A stretch of 41,033 nucleotides of DNA from Candidatus Poribacteria bacterium (GCA_024278235.1 JAJRTO010000046.1:1-41033), one strand, 5' to 3'. Positions 17,580-26,541 are shown, counted from the first letter of the stretch. Numbers and translations are program-made. The notes: generated from the letters alone by a model not told the origin.

Positions 17580-18271
17580 GGCACATTGCTCTTAAGATAA
17601 GCCCACGTGATTGGTAATTTGCCTTCGGTCCGGACAGCGATTGGGCCTTCTACCACCACGTCGTAGTCAACCAATTCAAAAACAACATCGCTGGTATTGA
17701 TCTCTTTCACAATGCCAACATCTGGTGCCAGCCACATGAAGCGTTGAAACGACAGTTGGCCAAGTACAAAGCTGAGTTCGATATCCTGACGGATCTTGAA
17801 CACGCCCAGAAATGTACCCGCAGGCACCGTCACATCTTCGATTGCCACGACCTGGCCCCGATTATTCGTTGAGATGATAGTATCTGCAACCATCGCTTCA
17901 CCAGAAACGGTCCAGGTGGTGTCTAAATTCAAAGGAATGGGGAGAAACACTTGGGGGGGATTATAGTCGAATTCCAGATTGAAATCGCCGAGATGAACTT
18001 CTGCCCGATGGATCCAAATCCCATCATTCTCTGTCACGACATACAGGCGATCCGGAGGATTGTCATTCGTTTGCCCTTCGAACACAGTGACCAGACGATC
18101 CCTCAATAGTTCCTTCCTGACAACCTCATTGACCCGCGTATCGAGTTCATCCGTACTACGGAGTACCCATCGGTTACCAACACGATCTGGGTAATAGTTC
18201 TGAGCTGCTGCAAACATGGCAAACCCAAAGAAAACAAACATGACAACACAAAACCGCATTAAAAGCCTCAT
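17576..18271 (-). CDS. Secreted protein of unknown function
   Basis: A 231-residue protein with a clear signal peptide (FCVVMFVFFGFAMFAAAQ, cleavage near residue 23). The mature part starts NYYPDRVGNRWVLR and later has a paired-strand pattern ending FMWLAPDVGIVKEI, a layout common in small exported beta-rich proteins of this kind of bacterium ('YYP-GN-W ... A-GVG-VK'). GAGAG lies before the ATG at 18271, nine bases after the previous stop. It is the first of the overlapping five-gene run (18271 to 10126). I cannot name a family with confidence; a lipid- or ligand-binding beta-barrel-like fold is a guess. Confidence 0.75.
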   Translation of the reverse strand: MRLLMRFCVVMFVFFGFAMFAAAQNYYPDRVGNRWVLRSTDELDTRVNEVVRKELLRDRLVTVFEGQTNDNPPDRLYVVTENDGIWIHRAEVHLGDFNLEFDYNPPQVFLPIPLNLDTTWTVSGEAMVADTIISTNNRGQVVAIEDVTVPAGTFLGVFKIRQDIELSFVLGQLSFQRFMWLAPDVGIVKEINTSDVVFELVDYDVVVEGPIAVRTEGKLPITWAYLKSNVP

Positions 18272-18280
18272 GACGCTCTC

Positions 18281-18943
18281 CTAGAAAGCTGTGAGGAGAT
18301 ATCCCAGCAATACCCCAAGCATCACAACACCAATACAACCGATGACAACCAAGAGAGCAATGCCAATGGAGATCCCTGTTTCTGGTTCGGAAGACTCGCT
18401 CCAGAACTCACGTTCTCCCTTGTCCTGTTTTCGCTTCGGAGGAGTCGTGAGACTGGGAACAGACTTTTCACCTGCCCAGGTTGCACGTCGCTGCTCCTTG
18501 ATCTTCTCACGAAGTTGCTCTTGGATGTAGGCATGCTGTCGCTGAGAGGATTCTTTGTTCTGATCATGGAAGATCCGCAAACGCTGAGGTGGATCATCCG
18601 TCGGCGAGTTATCGACTGCCGCTTCAGAGGTGGCAGGAGGATCTGATGGATTCACCTGCTCAACAGGTTCCACGGTGATCAGACGATCCTCTTGTATCTC
18701 ATGGTTCTGTTCTGCATATTCGGTGGGTTGGGTTGGTGTTGCTATCACTTCCGCATGGTCATCCGCTCGTCGCAAAACAGAAACCTTACGTCCGGCATCA
18801 GCAGAACTCTGCTCTTGAACCGAGTTGTCGTCCTGAAGTGGATCCTCTTTTTTTCGTTTGCGGGTACGAATCCCCCAGGATGCGCGACGTGATTCCTTAT
18901 ATTTTTCCTTGAGGATACGTTTATCCTTTTCACTTAAGGACAT
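18281..18943 (-). CDS. Tail-anchored protein of unknown function
   Basis: A 220-residue protein with a long charged, low-complexity N-terminal part and one C-terminal membrane helix (IGIALLVVIGCIGVVMLGVL) ending four residues from the stop. A short motif is repeated: SRRASW near the N-terminus (about residue 20) and QRRATW near 155, each within a basic segment; it looks like a docking or phosphorylation-type short linear motif. The soluble part most likely faces the cytoplasm. It has no resemblance I can name. The ATG at 18943 follows the cyclophilin-like stop by 21 bases with a purine-rich site (AGAAGAGGA), so it belongs to the same transcript. Confidence 0.65.
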   Translation of the reverse strand: MSLSEKDKRILKEKYKESRRASWGIRTRKRKKEDPLQDDNSVQEQSSADAGRKVSVLRRADDHAEVIATPTQPTEYAEQNHEIQEDRLITVEPVEQVNPSDPPATSEAAVDNSPTDDPPQRLRIFHDQNKESSQRQHAYIQEQLREKIKEQRRATWAGEKSVPSLTTPPKRKQDKGEREFWSESSEPETGISIGIALLVVIGCIGVVMLGVLLGYLLTAF

Positions 18944-18964
18944 AGGAGCGAATCCTCTTCTTTC

Positions 18965-19342
18965 TCAACTTTCGCCTGGTTCAATACTCACCACGGCGCC
19001 ACTCCGAACACGTTTGAAATCCTTTGGATCGCCAAGCAATTTCCCAACGACCTCAACAGCACTCGCTGGTCGGATTTCATCCCCATGACTGGCGGGGGTA
19101 CGCCCAAAGAAGATGCAGAAGGCGTTTCCAGGGGGCCAGTATCCGAGATCACCCAGCTCAACGACTTCCTGACCATTTTCGAGACCGGCCTGAACGGGAA
19201 TCGAAAAGTAGATCTCCTCCCCCCATGTTGAACCTCGGGTTTCAATGGGAAGCGCGTCCCAAATAGCTTGTGCTACCTTACCATCGTTCAACTCAGCTTC
19301 CATACTTACATCACCAGCGGTGATGAGGATTTTCTTACTCAT
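18965..19342 (-). CDS. Cyclophilin-like fold protein (TM1367/DUF369 family)
   Basis: A 125-residue protein with the small beta-barrel pattern of the TM1367-like cyclophilin-fold family: ILITAGDVSMEAELND at the start, ALPIETRGSTWGEEIYFSIP, then DLGYWPPGNAFCIFFGRTP, the most conserved stretch. Such proteins lack the usual prolyl-isomerase active site and their function is unsettled. GAGGGG precedes the ATG at 19342, and a strong promoter lies at 19401-19429, so this gene appears to begin the long minus-strand transcript. It may be unrelated in function to the caspase genes downstream. Confidence 0.8.
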   Translation of the reverse strand: MSKKILITAGDVSMEAELNDGKVAQAIWDALPIETRGSTWGEEIYFSIPVQAGLENGQEVVELGDLGYWPPGNAFCIFFGRTPASHGDEIRPASAVEVVGKLLGDPKDFKRVRSGAVVSIEPGES

Positions 19343-19400
19343 TAGACCCCTCCGTTTCCCACAAATCTGCCCGGCACAAGCCCATTTTCAAAGCAGGCTT

Positions 19401-19429
19401 AGTATAGCACAGACGCCCCGGATGTTCAA
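19401..19429 (-). promoter_or_regulatory. Sigma-70-type promoter at the head of the long minus-strand gene run
   Basis: On the minus strand TTGAAC (19429-19424), 17 bases, TATACT (19406-19401). The -35 box overlaps the stop codon of the methyltransferase-like gene ending at 19426. The predicted start near 19394 leaves a leader of about 50 bases before the ATG at 19342. Confidence 0.65.
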
Positions 19430-20004
19430 GCGTTTTTCCAAACGCTCAATAGGACAATCAGACCACACACGGCGAGGATCGCAAGTAAGGTTCGGCGCTC
19501 GCTCTGAAAAGCACGCTTCCACGAGAAGTCATGACGAGAGGCGTTTGGATAGGGAGTCCGCATCGGCAGCCAGCGCGGTGTATGCGACCGATAGGCTTCG
19601 TAGCTTTCTCCATAAGTGCGCAGCAGGTAATCCTCCTCAGATCGCACAATGGGCATATACTGGATAAAATATCCGGCGACCAGTAGCGGTAGTATCCAAT
19701 AGACACCCGAGAGGATGCAGATCCCCACACTCAGCAGCCCATTACCAAGATAGAGCGGGTTACGCACATAGGCATAAGGCCCCGTCGTCACCAACTGGCG
19801 TGCAGCACCGAGCGTACGGGTTCGTGTGGAGGAGCCCGCATATCCAACAGCCCACAGCCGTCCTAGTTCACCTAACAACAGTAATATCACACCGATTATG
19901 ATGGAAAATCGTGTGGGTTGGACAAAATAGAGCATTAGTAAGATGAGTGGAACAGGAGTGAAACTGCGAATGCGAAAGAAGAATCGGCCCAGACGTTCCA
20001 ACAA
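19426..20004 (-). CDS. Isoprenylcysteine/phospholipid methyltransferase-family membrane protein
   Basis: A protein of about 192 residues with four to five membrane helices and the family signature TTGPYAYVRNPLYLGNGL plus the C-terminal EEDYLLRTYGESYEAYRSHTPRW (these two form the S-adenosylmethionine and lipid site in ICMT/PEMT-like enzymes). The frame is open far upstream, but a promoter at 20039-20067 places transcription start near 20030. The TTG at 20004 (MLERLGRFFFRIR), with GGGGGA nine bases upstream, is therefore preferred; no ATG is available between them. The substrate is unknown; in bacteria such proteins often methylate small lipids or isoprenoids. Confidence 0.78.
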   Translation of the reverse strand: MLERLGRFFFRIRSFTPVPLILLMLYFVQPTRFSIIIGVILLLLGELGRLWAVGYAGSSTRTRTLGAARQLVTTGPYAYVRNPLYLGNGLLSVGICILSGVYWILPLLVAGYFIQYMPIVRSEEDYLLRTYGESYEAYRSHTPRWLPMRTPYPNASRHDFSWKRAFQSERRTLLAILAVCGLIVLLSVWKNA

Positions 20005-20038
20005 TGCGAATGGTCCCCCGGGAGTTCGAGTTGTCCCA

Positions 20039-20067
20039 ACATTATCACATGTTCTTTGCCCTGTCAA
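20039..20067 (-). promoter_or_regulatory. Sigma-70-type promoter of the methyltransferase-like gene
   Basis: On the minus strand TTGACA (20067-20062), 17 bases, TAATGT (20044-20039). The perfect -35 and its position support the TTG start at 20004 rather than the longer open frame. Confidence 0.5.
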
Positions 20068-20177
20068 CAGAAAAAACGGACGTTTAGAAATTCCCCAGGG
20101 GGTAATCCTTTTGGATTGTGGTAACAAGCTACAGTTTTCAAGCACCGACAGCTTGTCTGTGCCAAGTGAATCAGCAT

Positions 20178-20198
20178 GCGCAGACAGGCTGCCTGCGC
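20178..20198. repeat. 21-bp near-perfect palindrome in a gene-free stretch
   Basis: GCGCAG at 20178 pairs with CTGCGC at 20193-20198, the stem continuing inward after one A/C mismatch. It lies in the non-coding interval 20068-20273 between divergent promoters, inside text with further partial repeats (GACAGCTTGTCTGT upstream). It resembles dispersed REP-like hairpins rather than a terminator. Nothing else was recognised in this interval. Confidence 0.5.
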
Positions 20199-20273
20199 TA
20201 CCCGTTTTCCAAGAGGAGGGTAAGCTACCCACCCTCAAGAAGCTGGAGGGGTTCTGAAATCCAGAGATTTTTG

Positions 20274-20302
20274 TTGACTGGAGAATGAGAAACGGGTAAA
20301 AT
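20274..20302 (+). promoter_or_regulatory. Sigma-70-type promoter of the LamG gene
   Basis: TTGACT (20274-20279), 17 bases, TAAAAT (20297-20302). The predicted start near 20309 gives a leader of about 120 bases before the ATG at 20430. Confidence 0.6.
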
Positions 20303-20429
20303 GACTTGTTGATATTTTCGAGGTAGACTGTAAAAACCCATCAGGTTCCCATTATTGCCAAAACTGATAGGTTGGGGAAGAGGGAGCGTGGGGTACAATG
20401 ATACATCTTACCAGAATGGAGGACATCCT

Positions 20430-21206
20430 ATGAAGGCAACGTTACTAGGTCTAGCCATTATCTGGCTAGTGATAACACCAACAATCTCCGGTCATGCCAA
20501 CATTGATGCTGACTCTATCCTCGGGATGTGGCTGTTCGATGATGGCAACGGTGATGTCGCTACAGACGCTTCCGGGAACGGAAATGATGGTACACTCATC
20601 AGCAATCCCAAATGGGTCGACGGGAAAACTGGTATGGGACTCGAGTTTGAGTTCGGTGCAAACAGCTATGTGATTGCACCACTACCCCACAGCAATACGG
20701 TTACCGTGGCTTTGTGGGCACTTTTCACGGCATTACCCACGAACAACTCCGGTCTGGTACATTTTCAAGCAGACGAGCAGGCAGGAGGAAATCCTGACTC
20801 AAAAATCATCGGCATGTGGGTTGAAAACACAGGTCTCCTATGGGGCAGGTTCATCCCCGATGGCGGCGGAAATGTGAACATGCCCAAAGTTGAGTCGCTC
20901 GATGCAGATACCTGGTATCATATTGCGATGACCATTGACGAGCAAGGCAAGAAGGGAATACAGTGGCTCAATGGGGAACCAGTGTCCGAGATGGACTATC
21001 CCGGTGAGTTAACTCAGTTCGCCTTCATTAAGATAGGGAGACAGGGAACCGAATCTTGGACAGGAATACTTGATGAGGTGATCGTCCTCGATCAGGCACT
21101 CACCGGGGATGATCTCAAGAACTTGATGAATGGTATAGAAAGCGCGTTAGGGTTGGAGCCTGGTGGTAAACTGACCACTCTCTGGGGAAAGATGAAATCC
21201 AGATAG
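20430..21206 (+). CDS. Secreted LamG/concanavalin A-like domain protein
   Basis: A 258-residue protein with a signal peptide (LLGLAIIWLVITPTISGHA) followed by one LamG-type jelly-roll domain: WLFDDGNGDVATDASGNGNDG at the start (D-SGNGNDG is the diagnostic turn), ALWALFTALP, DTWYHIAMTIDEQGKKG and FIKIGRQG...WTGILDEVIVLDQALT at the end. These domains bind carbohydrate or protein surfaces, so it probably acts outside the cell or at its surface. GGAGG lies seven bases before the ATG at 20430, and a promoter lies at 20274-20302. It appears to be a single-gene unit; 21207-21296 carries no gene. Confidence 0.85.
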   Translation: MKATLLGLAIIWLVITPTISGHANIDADSILGMWLFDDGNGDVATDASGNGNDGTLISNPKWVDGKTGMGLEFEFGANSYVIAPLPHSNTVTVALWALFTALPTNNSGLVHFQADEQAGGNPDSKIIGMWVENTGLLWGRFIPDGGGNVNMPKVESLDADTWYHIAMTIDEQGKKGIQWLNGEPVSEMDYPGELTQFAFIKIGRQGTESWTGILDEVIVLDQALTGDDLKNLMNGIESALGLEPGGKLTTLWGKMKSR

Positions 21207-21296
21207 TATCATCGCCGCTCGCAAGATGCTCAGGTCGGATGAAGCAATCGTTTATCTGCGTATCGCGATGGACCAAGAGTTGGGAGATAGCCATAT

Positions 21297-21899
21297 ATGG
21301 CAAAACAACAAGCTATCGAAAGCAACCTGAAATGGAGTTCGTGCTGTCAGATGCTAGGCCCTGTAGGTCTCCTCATCTTTGTGCTCCTGCTGGGTGGCTG
21401 TATCAGTAAACAGACTGTCGAGCAAACAACTGCGAAGCTGGAACCTGTCCAGTTAGGGAACACCCCAAACGTCCACAAATATCAGCAAATCTTCCTCGCT
21501 GGGCAGCCGAGTGAAGCCGACTTCGAGATAGTGAAGCAAGCAGGCATCAAAACCGTTATCAACTTGCGCATGCCAGCAGAGATGGACTTTGATGAGCCTC
21601 AAGTCGTCGATAGATTGGGGATGTCGTATCGCAATCCTGGCATTGGTTCAGCAAACACACTGACGGACCAACGGTTTGAGGAGGTACGGAGGCTTTTGAA
21701 TCAGACGGAAAATCACCCTATCTTGCTGCATTGTCGCTCAGCGAACCGTGTGGGGGCCATATGGCTGGCATACCGTGTGTTGGATGGAGGAGTGGGCTAT
21801 GAAGCTGCTCTGGCTGAGGCCAAGCGTGTGGGGCTCAAGAGTTCAGCACTGGAAGTCAGGGCAAAGGAGTATATTCAGCATCACAGGCAACCCAAGTAA
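21297..21899 (+). CDS. Lipoprotein of the DUF442/dual-specificity-phosphatase-like family
   Basis: A 200-residue protein with a hydrophobic signal ending in lipobox LLGGC (C35), then a phosphatase-like domain: IFLAGQPSEADFEIVKQAGIKTVINLR, broken here as LAGQPSEADF and GIKTVINLR, and the loop HCRSANRVGAIW. The spacing C-x4-R differs from the C-x5-R of classical tyrosine phosphatases but fits DUF442/beta-lactamase-hydrolase-like proteins. GGAGA lies ten bases before the ATG at 21297; an ATG at 21351 closer to the signal lacks a ribosome site. The domain would be at the periplasmic side, an odd place for signalling by phosphatases. The stop codon lies inside the 7-bp tandem repeat that follows. 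Confidence 0.78.
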   Translation: MAKQQAIESNLKWSSCCQMLGPVGLLIFVLLLGGCISKQTVEQTTAKLEPVQLGNTPNVHKYQQIFLAGQPSEADFEIVKQAGIKTVINLRMPAEMDFDEPQVVDRLGMSYRNPGIGSANTLTDQRFEEVRRLLNQTENHPILLHCRSANRVGAIWLAYRVLDGGVGYEAALAEAKRVGLKSSALEVRAKEYIQHHRQPK

Positions 21900-21929
21900 G
21901 CAGTAAGCAGTAAGCAGTAAGCAGTAAGC
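21895..21929. repeat. Tandem 7-bp repeat, five exact copies
   Basis: AGTAAGC is repeated five times without change. The first copy contains the TAA stop of the lipoprotein gene. Each copy carries TAA, and as seven is not a multiple of three all frames are closed within the array. Slippage-prone; no spacer structure, so not CRISPR. Confidence 0.95.
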
Positions 21930-21979
21930 AAGACAGTAGAAGAAAACCTGTGAACCATTCGCACAAAGGAGCGGCTCCG

Positions 21980-23512
21980 ATGTTAGCGACCATCTTGAGC
22001 AGTGCGATTCTGGGGATTGATGCCTATATCGTGAAGGTTGAACTCGACATCACGGATGGGCTGCCCACGTTCAACACCGTCGGCATGCCGGATACTGCTG
22101 TCAAAGAAAGCCGGGACCGGGTCACCGCAGCCATCAAGAACTCCGCCTTCCATTTTCCCATCAAGCGCATCACTGCCAATCTTGCTCCTGCGGACATCCG
22201 CAAAGAGGGAGCAGCCTTCGACCTGCCATTAGCCATCGGTGTGCTAGCTGCGACGGGCCAGGTGAACCATGACCGGCTGGGGGAACTGCTTATCCTGGGA
22301 GAACTATCCCTCGATGGAAGCGTGCGTCCAGTTCGGGGAGCGTTGCCCATCGCTGTAGGAGCACGCCAGCATGGGATGAAAGGACTCATCCTTCCTGCTG
22401 AGAATGCGCGCGAAGCTGCGGTCGTGGATGCTCTCGATGTGTTTCCCGTGAGTAATCTCCGGGATACGGTGGGTTTCTTGAACGGAGAATCGCTCCTCTC
22501 TCCACTTGACTACGACATCCAGGAAGCTTTCCAGCGACAACAACAGTTGAGCGTGGATCTGAGTGATGTGAAGGGACAGGAACATGTGAAGCGCTCACTG
22601 GAAGTGGCAGCAGCGGGTGGACACAACGTGCTGATGATCGGGCCACCGGGTTCAGGGAAGACGATGTTGGCACGCCGTCTACCGACGATACTACCTCGGA
22701 TGACGCTGGACGAATCGCTGGAGACGACGAAGATTCACAGTATCCTGGGGAAACTCTCCGCGGAGGAAGGGCTGATCACCATCCGCCCCTTTCGCACCCC
22801 ACACCATACGATTTCAGATGCTGGTTTGATAGGCGGGGGTAAAATACCACGCCCTGGAGAGATCTCGCTGGCGCACAACGGTGTGCTGTTCTTGGATGAA
22901 CTTCCTGAGTTCCGGCGTAACGTTCTGGAGGTTCTCCGACAACCACTTGAGGCTGGACAAGTAACTATCTCGCGCGCGACCGCGTCCCTCTCTTTTCCGG
23001 CGCGTATCCTGCTCGTTGGTGCGATGAACCCCTGTCCGTGTGGATTTCACGGAGATACAATGCGACAATGCCGTTGTAATCCGAACCAGATTCAGAACTA
23101 TCTGGCAAAGGTGTCCGGTCCCCTGCTCGACCGCATCGACATCCATGTGGATGTCCCTGCGGTGCCCTACAAGGAACTATCGGGTGACCGTATGGGTGAA
23201 TCATCGAGCGCGGTACGAGAACGCGTACAGCATGCCCGTGAAATCCAGCAGCAGCGTTTTGAGGACGCTCCCATTCACTGTAATGCCCACATGACATCCC
23301 GTCAGATGCGCCGTTACTGCAAGGTCGGACGTGCCTCCCAGGAATTGCTGCGTACTGCCATCACCCAACTGGGACTCAGCGCTCGAGCCTATGACCGGAT
23401 CCTCAAGGTTGGACGTACCATCGCGGATCTTGCGGGAGATGAGACCATCGAAGTGGAACACATTTCAGAAGCAGTGCAGTACCGTAGTCTGGATCGACAG
23501 TTCTGGGCGTGA
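21980..23512 (+). CDS. YifB/ComM-family Mg-chelatase-like AAA+ ATPase
   Basis: A 510-residue protein. The N-terminal ChlI-like domain has [20 protein letters not shown] and [11 protein letters not shown]; the AAA+ core has Walker A GPPGSGKT (221-228) and Walker [10 protein letters not shown] (about 305-313); the [10 protein letters not shown]...CRCNP cysteine cluster and the C-terminal helical domain ([18 protein letters not shown]) complete the family pattern. In bacteria with natural transformation ComM acts as a branch-migration helicase; otherwise the role is unclear. The ATG at 21980 has AAAGGAG about nine bases upstream and starts at the conserved [10 protein letters not shown]; an in-frame ATG at 21950 is less likely. 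Confidence 0.93.
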   Translation: MLATILSSAILGIDAYIVKVELDITDGLPTFNTVGMPDTAVKESRDRVTAAIKNSAFHFPIKRITANLAPADIRKEGAAFDLPLAIGVLAATGQVNHDRLGELLILGELSLDGSVRPVRGALPIAVGARQHGMKGLILPAENAREAAVVDALDVFPVSNLRDTVGFLNGESLLSPLDYDIQEAFQRQQQLSVDLSDVKGQEHVKRSLEVAAAGGHNVLMIGPPGSGKTMLARRLPTILPRMTLDESLETTKIHSILGKLSAEEGLITIRPFRTPHHTISDAGLIGGGKIPRPGEISLAHNGVLFLDELPEFRRNVLEVLRQPLEAGQVTISRATASLSFPARILLVGAMNPCPCGFHGDTMRQCRCNPNQIQNYLAKVSGPLLDRIDIHVDVPAVPYKELSGDRMGESSSAVRERVQHAREIQQQRFEDAPIHCNAHMTSRQMRRYCKVGRASQELLRTAITQLGLSARAYDRILKVGRTIADLAGDETIEVEHISEAVQYRSLDRQFWA

Positions 23513-23677
23513 GACATCGGAGTTATTCTCAAGCACAATAGCCGGATAGCCGCCGTAGATGAGATACTGCTCGTAATGAGCCTGCAACTGCCTTCGGTGG
23601 ATTTCCAGGGGAATCTCCCCAAGGTCGCCATCAAACGGGAATTTTTCAGGGACAGTTCGAGGTATTGTCGTTGTTGC
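23513..23677 (-). pseudogene. Decayed fragment of a DUF4143-type ATPase
   Basis: On the minus strand the frame FPFDGDLGEIPLEIHRRQL...YEQYLIYGGYPAIVLENN strongly recalls the middle of bacterial/archaeal AAA ATPases of the DUF4143 group, where EYL-YGG-P is diagnostic. Upstream the frame is closed by TGA (23680-23678), and downstream it runs antisense into the end of yifB, so only about 50 codons of a protein near 400 residues remain. It fills the gap between yifB and the DUF4091 gene. Such ATPases often move with toxin-like or mobile loci, so this may mark an old insertion. Confidence 0.5.
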
Positions 23678-23683
23678 TCAACA

Positions 23684-26485
23684 CTATTCGTAAACAGGCC
23701 CGGCGAGGGCTTCGATGTCGCGGGTCCCTTCGGAACAGAGTTCACCTTCGGCATCGGTGATCTTCAGGCGGAGCCGGTAGCGGCCCGGCGAGATGGAGGC
23801 AGTATTCAGAACGATGACGCGTCTTTCTGCGAGATCCTGCTGTTGCTGCGCCACACCCTGACCCTCTGTTGTTTCGAGCAAGGCGGTGAGCGTATGGCTC
23901 CCCACTTCGACCGCGCCGGTTCCCATGACGTTGAACTCCACCGGCAGCCAAGTCGTCGGTAACGTGAAGTAGGCGGGCGCGTCGATCTGCGAGATCATGG
24001 GGGACTTGAACCGCAGCAACCTGGCCTCGGCGATATCGAAGGTCAGGCTTGTGCCGTGCGCGAAATTCCCCTCGGCGATGAAGATCTGCACCCGCGAGAT
24101 GTCCCGCCACGGATCGGTTCCCCGGCCCACCTCCTCCATGAGCCTCTTGATCGAGAACCGGACGGGTATCCAGACGCGCTGACGATCTCCCAAATCGCGT
24201 TGCGTCTCGAAGAAACGCCCTTGAACCTTGTGCGAAGCCAGCATGAACCCGAGCGGGGTAGAATCGTCGGCCACCTCATCCCGATCCGAATCGATGCGCA
24301 CCAGAAAGGAGAGGTAGTCGTAGCCGCTCATGTCCAACTTTCCCGGGTCGAATGTCCGCGCGATACGGGGCCAGCCGACAGGGTAGTTGCCCCCTTCGCC
24401 GCCATCGTTCTCGTGATCCACGCGGACGCGCCAGCGCAGTCCTTTCTGCCCCTGTCGCCCTGCTGCTTCGGTCACCTCGGCCGTCCCCTCCTTCGTGCTG
24501 TTGACCCAGGAAGCGAAATCATCACCCAGATCCTTTACCTCGACGTTCCCCTCCTGAAAGGCCTTCTCGATCAGGGGTATTTTATCCTCCGCAGGACGAG
24601 GTGTGGTGTCCGCCACCAGCACGGAGGGAGCCGTCCCCTGCCGTTCTGGCGGGTATCGGTGCAGCCGCTCGATGGCCTGTGCCAGCAGCCAGCGCCGGGT
24701 ATTGAACTCCTCGGAGGGCCACATCCCGCCGGCGAGGTACTTCTGCTGGACGTGGATCGCATCCCATGTTTCCTGAAGCAGCGACTTCGCCTCCTCGACG
24801 GCACGGCGACATTCCGGGTCACGTGCTCCTTCCCGCTCGAAGACCACCTGTTGCAGCGTGTAGAGGTATCGCGCGTCGTCGTTCCCCTCGCGGAAGCACT
24901 CCCAGTAGATGGCGGGGATCACCTCACCATCGTCAGTGAGACGCTGACCGCATCCTGAGCGCGAACCGCGCAGGTAATCGAACTGGTCGTCCCCCGGTGT
25001 CCAGCTCCAGTGCCAGGGAATGAGCGTCGTGTAGCCGCTCCGCCAGAAGCCGAAGCCGTAGGTCATCCGACCGCCCTTGCACATGACCCGTCGATCTTTG
25101 ATCTCGCCCGCGTTGTGGTTCGGGTAGGACCAGTATTCGTACCGATCCTGCGCGACGATCTTCTCATAGGGAGTCGAATAGGGTTGCGAGCACCAGACAT
25201 CCACATACGGTTGGTAGGCCACCGCATCGCTGGCGATGGGATTCTTGGTGATGTAGGTTCGGATGCCGGCCGCTCGCACCGCTCCATAGACCTTTGCGCC
25301 AAATTCCTTGTGGGTGGCAGCAACCTCATCAAGAGGGCAGCAGACGAACTCCGGCCATCCCCGGGCCTTGCGTTCCACTTCGAACGCTCTGAAGAGTTCC
25401 GTGACTCTCTCATAGAACTCCGGCGGGGGCATCTTCTCGGTCCGCCAATGGGAACGCCTCTGACCACCCGGTGTCATGTCCCGATAGATGCGCTCGATGG
25501 CGTTCCCGGCAGCCAGAGGTACAGGGCCTGTGAACCCCATCTGCAACAGCCGATCCAGATCCTCCGCGTTCCTGACCGTGAACGTCTCCCCATCGAGACA
25601 CTGCAAATACTGAGTCGGCACCATGTCCAGGCCGTATTCGAGCATCGCCCGGTATTCGTTTTCGGAGGCTTTTCGGACGAACGATTCCGGCTTGTCGTGG
25701 TACTGCGTCCGGTTGCGCACGTAATAGTACACCGAATAATGCTTGGCCGGATCACGCCGGAGCGAGAAATCCAGGACACGGAATTCCACAGGGATCTGCG
25801 CTGCCCGTTCGCCCTCGTCGTCCCAGACCGTCACGTTGCCCCGGTAGATCCCCGGCTTGGCATCCGCTGGCACATGCACCAGGATCCAGTACCGTTGACA
25901 TTCGCGGGCAGGGGAAGTGTGTACCGTGACGCGCTCCAGCAGTTCGGGCGTCCGGCGGTAGGTGTCACGCGACGTGTAGCGCGGGTAACCGATGTTCCAG
26001 TAGGTAACGAGGCGCACGCTGATCTCGGAGGCGGGGATCTCCCCGGCCTTTCCGCTGAGCGACGAACTGCGTACTCTCAGGTTTCCCAGATCCCGCACGG
26101 GGTAGAGGCTGAACGTGAGTGGCTCAAACTCGCCGGGCGTGGCGAAAGCGACAAGCCGTTCGAGACGTTCGTGTCCGAGCGGTTGCGTGTTTGGGTACAC
26201 AGGCTCCATGATGGGCCGCTGGAACAGCAGATAGCCCCGCGCCTGTTCCTCGGCCGTCAATGCAGGTGTAGGAGCTTTTTCGATGAAAGGAACTTCCCGG
26301 TAGTTCTCGGGCACCGTGGGTTGCATCCGCGCCCGGAGTTCGGGCGCGGAGTCAGTCGATTTCGGAACCGTGTTGATGGGTGATGACAAGGCAATACTCC
26401 CTCCCTGGATAGTAGCGACAAACAGTGTGATTTGGAAAATCGAACGACAAAACCTCATCAATTCAGTTATGATGATCACCTTCAT
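23684..26485 (-). CDS. Secreted DUF4091/GH123-like glycoside hydrolase family protein
   Basis: A protein of about 933 residues with a signal peptide (SIFQITLFVATIQGGSIA). The N-terminal beta-domain contains PGEFEPLTFSLYPVRDL; the middle TIM-barrel region carries FVCCPLDEVAATHKEFG with the adjacent Asp-Glu pair typical of GH123-like active sites, and GYTTLIPWHWSW; the DUF4091 region DGEVIPAIYWECFREGNDDARY follows; the last 300 residues are beta-rich, possibly carbohydrate-binding. GH123 members cleave N-acetylgalactosaminides, but the substrate here is unproven. A perfect -35 promoter lies at 26542-26570. The ATG at 26485 has CAGGAAG very close upstream; GTG 26515 and ATG 26458 are alternatives. 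The gene is visibly more GC-rich than its neighbours. Confidence 0.82.
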   Translation of the reverse strand: MKVIIITELMRFCRSIFQITLFVATIQGGSIALSSPINTVPKSTDSAPELRARMQPTVPENYREVPFIEKAPTPALTAEEQARGYLLFQRPIMEPVYPNTQPLGHERLERLVAFATPGEFEPLTFSLYPVRDLGNLRVRSSSLSGKAGEIPASEISVRLVTYWNIGYPRYTSRDTYRRTPELLERVTVHTSPARECQRYWILVHVPADAKPGIYRGNVTVWDDEGERAAQIPVEFRVLDFSLRRDPAKHYSVYYYVRNRTQYHDKPESFVRKASENEYRAMLEYGLDMVPTQYLQCLDGETFTVRNAEDLDRLLQMGFTGPVPLAAGNAIERIYRDMTPGGQRRSHWRTEKMPPPEFYERVTELFRAFEVERKARGWPEFVCCPLDEVAATHKEFGAKVYGAVRAAGIRTYITKNPIASDAVAYQPYVDVWCSQPYSTPYEKIVAQDRYEYWSYPNHNAGEIKDRRVMCKGGRMTYGFGFWRSGYTTLIPWHWSWTPGDDQFDYLRGSRSGCGQRLTDDGEVIPAIYWECFREGNDDARYLYTLQQVVFEREGARDPECRRAVEEAKSLLQETWDAIHVQQKYLAGGMWPSEEFNTRRWLLAQAIERLHRYPPERQGTAPSVLVADTTPRPAEDKIPLIEKAFQEGNVEVKDLGDDFASWVNSTKEGTAEVTEAAGRQGQKGLRWRVRVDHENDGGEGGNYPVGWPRIARTFDPGKLDMSGYDYLSFLVRIDSDRDEVADDSTPLGFMLASHKVQGRFFETQRDLGDRQRVWIPVRFSIKRLMEEVGRGTDPWRDISRVQIFIAEGNFAHGTSLTFDIAEARLLRFKSPMISQIDAPAYFTLPTTWLPVEFNVMGTGAVEVGSHTLTALLETTEGQGVAQQQQDLAERRVIVLNTASISPGRYRLRLKITDAEGELCSEGTRDIEALAGPVYE

Positions 26486-26541
26486 CTTCCTGTTTTGGTG
26501 TTGTCTGAGTGACACAAGTTTTTCACTTCATCTTTCTCTCA

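Noticed and set aside
21895-21929. CRISPR array
   Set aside because: The repeat is seven bases and has no spacers.
25010-26383. Long plus-strand open frame (457 codons) antisense to the DUF4091 gene
   Set aside because: It mirrors the GC-rich third-codon pattern of the minus-strand gene, lacks a ribosome site and recognisable motifs, and disappears in function next to a clear family protein.
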